Source: Microbacterium arborescens | GTDB lineage: Bacteria; Actinomycetota; Actinomycetes; Actinomycetales; Microbacteriaceae | DNA length: 64,000 nucleotides | Reading direction: 5' to 3' | Assembly: GCF_030369635.1 (NCBI RefSeq) | Contig: NZ_CP128474.1 | Coordinates: 3,306,342 to 3,370,341, forward strand | Shown here: positions 61,144 to 64,000 of the stretch, piece after piece | Position numbering within the stretch: the stretch's first letter is position 1 | Layout: every line of letters starts with the position of its first letter | Position numbers and translations under genes: made by a program | The notes under the pieces: generated by a model | Told to the model about the DNA's origin: nothing | The model's database searches: none | The model's input: only the letters and a program-made list of their open reading frames with translations

Positions 61144-61159
61144 CGTTTCACGTGAAACA
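61144..61159. promoter_or_regulatory. parS-like site 3
   Basis: CGTTTCACGTGAAACA: one base off the consensus. It touches the rsmG stop codon. Confidence 0.85.
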
Positions 61160-61807
61160 TCACGCCACAGTGGCGCGGATGACTCGCGTTGGTTCCGCCA
61201 GCAGGGTCTCCCCCACTGTCTCGACATGCACATCGTTCAATCGGAATCGACGGATGACCTTATCGGCCGCCGCGATCTCAGCCTCGGCATTTGCGCCCTT
61301 CAGGAGGATGAGCTCACCTCCGCTTCGCACGAGCGGCGCCGTCAGGGGGACGAGAGTTCGCAGCGCACTGACGGCGCGCGCCGTCACGGCATCCAGAGTC
61401 CCGGCGCCGTTCCACTCTTCCGCTCGGGAGCGCACGATCTCGACGTTCGCCAGACCCAATCCACTGACCTGCTCTGCCAACCAGGTAACCCGACGCTCCA
61501 TGGTCTCGATGAGGACCCACTCGACATCCGGCCGCGCGATCGCGAGCACCAGGCCCGGAAGGCCGGCGCCGGAACCGACGTCGCCTACTCGCCCAGAGAA
61601 CAGCGGCGCGGCAGCAGCGCAGTTGAGAATGTGTCGCGTCCACAGACGCGGCAGCTCAAGGGGGCCGATCAGGCCGCGTTCCTCGCCGTGTTGGGCGAGA
61701 GAAGCCGCGTACTGGCGCGCCAGGTCAGCGCGAGGTCCGAAAAGAGCATCGACCGCTCCCGTCGGCTCCGACTCGATCACGGGTGTTTCACGTGAAACAT
61801 CAGCCAT
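61160..61807 (-). CDS. rsmG: 16S rRNA (guanine-N7) methyltransferase RsmG
   Basis: A 215-residue SAM-dependent enzyme that methylates G527 of 16S rRNA. The SAM motif is VGDVGSGAGLPGLVLAIARP (about 72-91), and a TARAVSAL stretch follows as in the family. ATG at 61807 overlaps the jag stop by 8 bases. Its codons 3-8 (DVSRET) are an exact parS site, a known arrangement in bacterial rsmG genes. Confidence 0.95.
   Translation of the reverse strand: MADVSRETPVIESEPTGAVDALFGPRADLARQYAASLAQHGEERGLIGPLELPRLWTRHILNCAAAAPLFSGRVGDVGSGAGLPGLVLAIARPDVEWVLIETMERRVTWLAEQVSGLGLANVEIVRSRAEEWNGAGTLDAVTARAVSALRTLVPLTAPLVRSGGELILLKGANAEAEIAAADKVIRRFRLNDVHVETVGETLLAEPTRVIRATVA
61784..61799. promoter_or_regulatory. 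parS site 4, exact consensus, inside rsmG
   Basis: TGTTTCACGTGAAACA matches the parS consensus at all 16 positions and lies in the first codons of rsmG. Confidence 0.92.
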
Positions 61808-62306
61808 GACGGATGACGGTATGACGGTCAGCACCCTCGCCGTACGACTCGGACACGACCCCGCGTTCAGAGGCGATATCGTGAACCAGCTTGCGCTCGT
61901 AGCTCGACATCGCGGGCAGGGATGCCTGGGATGCACCATCGTTGAGGCGCTCGACCGCCCGGTCGACGAGGCGCTCGAGCTCGCGCCGACGCGCGTCGCG
62001 CGATCCCCCGATGTCGAGGATGAGCCGAGAGAAGCGCCCGGTCTTGGTCTGGACGGCGATCCGGGTCAGCTCCTGGACGGCCTGGACGACGTCCGGGTCC
62101 GACAGCACCCGCAGCGCACTCGCGTCATCGGCCTCGACCGACACATAAGCACGCCCCGCGCGCACATCGAGGTTGAGGTCACCGTCGATATCGGCGATGT
62201 CGAGCAGCCCCTCGATGTAGTCGGCGGCGATGTCGCCCTCGTGCTCGAGCTCTTCGACCGTGGCATCGGCGCGCTCGGCCGTCGTCGACTCTGTGGGGTT
62301 CGTCAT
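61800..62306 (-). CDS. jag: Jag/KhpB family RNA-binding protein
   Basis: A 168-residue KH-R3H protein. The KH region is central (about 35-95, GDLNLDVRAGRAYVSVEADD) and the C-terminal R3H has MSSYERKLVHDIASERGVVSESYGEG-like features (read in part). It binds RNA and affects cell-wall growth in Gram-positives. The N-terminal Jag_N domain is short or absent. It is co-directional with yidC upstream (46-base gap) and overlaps rsmG downstream. Confidence 0.93.
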   Translation of the reverse strand: MTNPTESTTAERADATVEELEHEGDIAADYIEGLLDIADIDGDLNLDVRAGRAYVSVEADDASALRVLSDPDVVQAVQELTRIAVQTKTGRFSRLILDIGGSRDARRRELERLVDRAVERLNDGASQASLPAMSSYERKLVHDIASERGVVSESYGEGADRHTVIRHG

Positions 62307-62352
62307 GATTCCTCGCGTGGTTCGATCAGTGCGCTGACAGGTTCTCGCAGGG

Positions 62353-63444
62353 TCAGCCCTGCGAGCCGTCCTTGTTCGTCTGCTTCTTCGCGCGCTGCTT
62401 GCTCATGGGCTGCTGGCGCTTCGGCTGGGCTGCACGAGCACGCTCGGCCTCCTCGAGAAGGCGCTTCTGCTCGGCCTCGTACTTCTCCATGGAGATGACG
62501 CGGCCCTTCGAATCGAGCGCCTTGCCCTTGCGCGCGAGGCGCTCCTCGCGAGCCTTCGCCGCCTCCGAACCGGGGGTCGGCAGGTTGCGGATGACGATGA
62601 ACTGCTGCGCCATGGTCCAGATGTTCGACGTGAACCAGTACATGACGACACCGAGCGGGAAGAAGACGCCCGAGAAGATGAACGCCAGCGGCAGAACGTA
62701 GAGCATGATCTTCTGCATCTGGTACGCCTGGCCGGTCTTGGCCTCGGGCGACAGGTTCTTCGAGATGATCTGCAGCTGGGTGATGAACTGCGACGCGATC
62801 ATCAGCACGACGAGGATCACGAGGATCGTGACCGTGGCGGTCTGGCCGAGGTTGATCGCCTCGATCATGTTCGTGTGAAGCGGTGCGACATCGAACAGCT
62901 GCGCGTCGTAGAACTGCTTGGTCAGGTCGACATTGAGCAGGCCGACACCACCCACGCCCCATTCGGCGTGCTTCTTGACGTCACTCAGCGTGTAGAACAT
63001 GCCGAGGAGGATGGGCATCTGCACGAGGAGCGGAAGACAGCTCGACACCGGAGTCGTGCCATGTTTCTTGTACAGCGCCATGGTCTCGCGACTCATGGCT
63101 TCACGCGACAGCTGGTCACGCTTACCGCGGTACTTCTCCTGGATCTTGCGCATCTCGGGCGCGAGCTCCATCATCTTGCGCTGGCTCTTGATCTGCCGCA
63201 CGAACAGCGGGATCAGGGCGGAACGCACGACGATAACCAGGCCGATGATCGACATCACCCAAGTCGCACCCGCCGCCGCCGGCATGCCGACTGCAGTGAG
63301 AACCCAATGCCAGAAGACCAGGATCGCCTCGACGAGGAACTTGAACGGCCACATGATCGTGCTGAAGAAGTCAGCACCACCGGGAGGAGGAGTCGTCGGG
63401 GTCGGCACGACGGGAGTCGGCGTGGCGAGGAAGAGATCCAGCAC
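62353..63444 (-). CDS. yidC: Membrane protein insertase YidC
   Basis: A 363-residue insertase that helps proteins enter the membrane, alone or with SecYEG. The short Gram-positive type: helices near residues 35-55, 62-82, about 130-155, 205-230 and 250-275. The conserved Arg of the hydrophilic groove is in SIIGLVIVVRSALIPLFVRQ near 74. The C-terminal 70 residues are highly basic (ending in lysine-rich KQRAKKQTNKDGSQG), fitting ribosome contact. Confidence 0.95.
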   Translation of the reverse strand: MLDLFLATPTPVVPTPTTPPPGGADFFSTIMWPFKFLVEAILVFWHWVLTAVGMPAAAGATWVMSIIGLVIVVRSALIPLFVRQIKSQRKMMELAPEMRKIQEKYRGKRDQLSREAMSRETMALYKKHGTTPVSSCLPLLVQMPILLGMFYTLSDVKKHAEWGVGGVGLLNVDLTKQFYDAQLFDVAPLHTNMIEAINLGQTATVTILVILVVLMIASQFITQLQIISKNLSPEAKTGQAYQMQKIMLYVLPLAFIFSGVFFPLGVVMYWFTSNIWTMAQQFIVIRNLPTPGSEAAKAREERLARKGKALDSKGRVISMEKYEAEQKRLLEEAERARAAQPKRQQPMSKQRAKKQTNKDGSQG

Positions 63445-63448
63445 GGGA

Positions 63449-63805
63449 TCAGTCCTTTCTCGGCGGCACGACGAAGCCGTGCCTGGTCAGGGTGTGGCGG
63501 AAGTCCCGATGGGCGGGAACGTCATCGACGCCTCCGGCGGCCCATGGGTGGCATCGGGCGAGCCGAGCGGCGGTCAGGGCGGAGCCCTTCACGAGACCGT
63601 GCTGCTGCACGGCTCCCACCGCGTAGGCGGAACAGCTCGGGTAGTACTTGCAGACGTCGCCGTACAGAGGCGACACCACGGATCGATAGGCATGCAACAG
63701 CGCGATGCCGGCATTGCGCGGAACGAGGGGAACTGCGCGGGCCACGGATGCCGCGGTCAGCCGGCCCTCACCGACGGAGGCGGCCGGCAGCGTCGACCAG
63801 CTCAT
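63449..63805 (-). CDS. yidD: Membrane protein insertion efficiency factor YidD
   Basis: A 118-residue protein of the YidD family, which supports YidC. Hallmark cysteines lie in CKYYPSCSAYAVGAVQQHG and the ARLARCHPWAAGGVDDVP stretch. The start ATG at 63805 overlaps the rnpA stop (ATGA). The tail of about 20 residues beyond the family core varies. It is 4 bases before yidC. Confidence 0.93.
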   Translation of the reverse strand: MSWSTLPAASVGEGRLTAASVARAVPLVPRNAGIALLHAYRSVVSPLYGDVCKYYPSCSAYAVGAVQQHGLVKGSALTAARLARCHPWAAGGVDDVPAHRDFRHTLTRHGFVVPPRKD

Positions 63806-64000
63806 ACCGCCGCACGTCGTCGCAGACACCGCTCCACCTCGTCTTTCAGATCCGCGAAATCCGAGCGCGCCGCGGACGGCAGAGCTCGGATGACGATGTC
63901 GGCGCCCTCGCGGACGTCGGGAAGAGCCAGTGCGCAAACGGCCTTCAGCCGTCGGCGCACTGTGTTGCGCACGACGGCTGATCCGACTTGCTTGCTGACG
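63802..64000 (-). CDS. rnpA: Ribonuclease P protein component, C-terminal part
   Basis: The last 66 codons of rnpA, cut by the right edge. They contain VSKQVGSAVVRNTVRRRLK, the RNR signature region of the RNase P protein that helps the catalytic RNA process tRNA 5' ends. The usual RNR reads RNT here. In this gene order rpmH and dnaA should lie just beyond the window. Confidence 0.93.
   Translation of the reverse strand, partial: VSKQVGSAVVRNTVRRRLKAVCALALPDVREGADIVIRALPSAARSDFADLKDEVERCLRRRAAV

Noticed and set aside
61103..62498. Plus-strand open frames opposite rsmG and jag
   Set aside because: They are antisense shadows; both minus-strand genes have clear family motifs.

Overview
The window is very GC-rich, with GTG starts and GTGA/ATGA stop-start overlaps throughout. 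Its gene content points to a Microbacteriaceae-like actinobacterium (Microbacterium or a close relative; inferred from gene order and protein style, not from a search). Both ends are chromosomal core of the origin side. The right end has rnpA (cut by the edge), yidD, yidC, jag, rsmG, parA, parB, trxA, trxB, murJ, a DUF6049-like protein and the CCA-adding enzyme, with ParB-binding parS sites, so dnaA and oriC should lie just past position 64000. The left end has rpsF-ssb-rpsR-rplI and dnaB.

Layout. 1-5.0 kb: a partial gene, dnaB with a cluster of DnaA-box-like words upstream, then two secreted surface proteins. The second carries eight chaplin-like repeats and an LAxTG sortase signal. 5.1-7.1 kb: palindromic repeats and the ribosomal protein/ssb operon. 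7.2-10.8 kb: two unknown genes, a VOC protein and an AraC-type regulator. 10.9-19.4 kb: a beta-glycoside operon (GH2 enzyme, lipoprotein binding protein, two permeases, DUF624-like membrane protein, two SDRs) divergent from a LacI regulator, with three operator-like palindromes and a promoter between them. 19.5-31.1 kb: a ten-gene operon led by a second LacI regulator: ABC importer, two ADP-ribosylglycohydrolase-family proteins, a ribokinase-like kinase, a glycosidase-like/formylglycine-generating-enzyme-like fusion, a CoA transferase and a CitE-like lyase. 31.3-34.5 kb: a TMEM175-like channel, an SDR-alpha/beta hydrolase fusion and its TetR regulator. 34.5-38.1 kb: a lower-GC operon of a small secreted protein, two lipoproteins and a MacB-like ABC exporter. 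38.3-40.3 kb: DUF779 and aldehyde dehydrogenase. 40.6-44.9 kb: a 1430-residue cell-wall-anchored LamG/GH43 protein. 45.0-50.2 kb: two DUF2231 proteins, MalQ, a glycolipid-binding-like protein and a GAF regulator. 50.3-64 kb: origin-side core genes.

How it fits together. The middle 40 kb looks like an accessory block for plant or microbial carbohydrate conjugates: surface GH43 enzymes, two regulated ABC importers, intracellular glycosidases, a kinase, dehydrogenases and a CoA-dependent acid branch. The least familiar parts are the ADP-ribosylglycohydrolase operon, the secreted-protein/exporter operon, the long chaplin-like protein, and two families of intergenic palindromes. No rRNA, tRNA, insertion sequence or CRISPR array was found.
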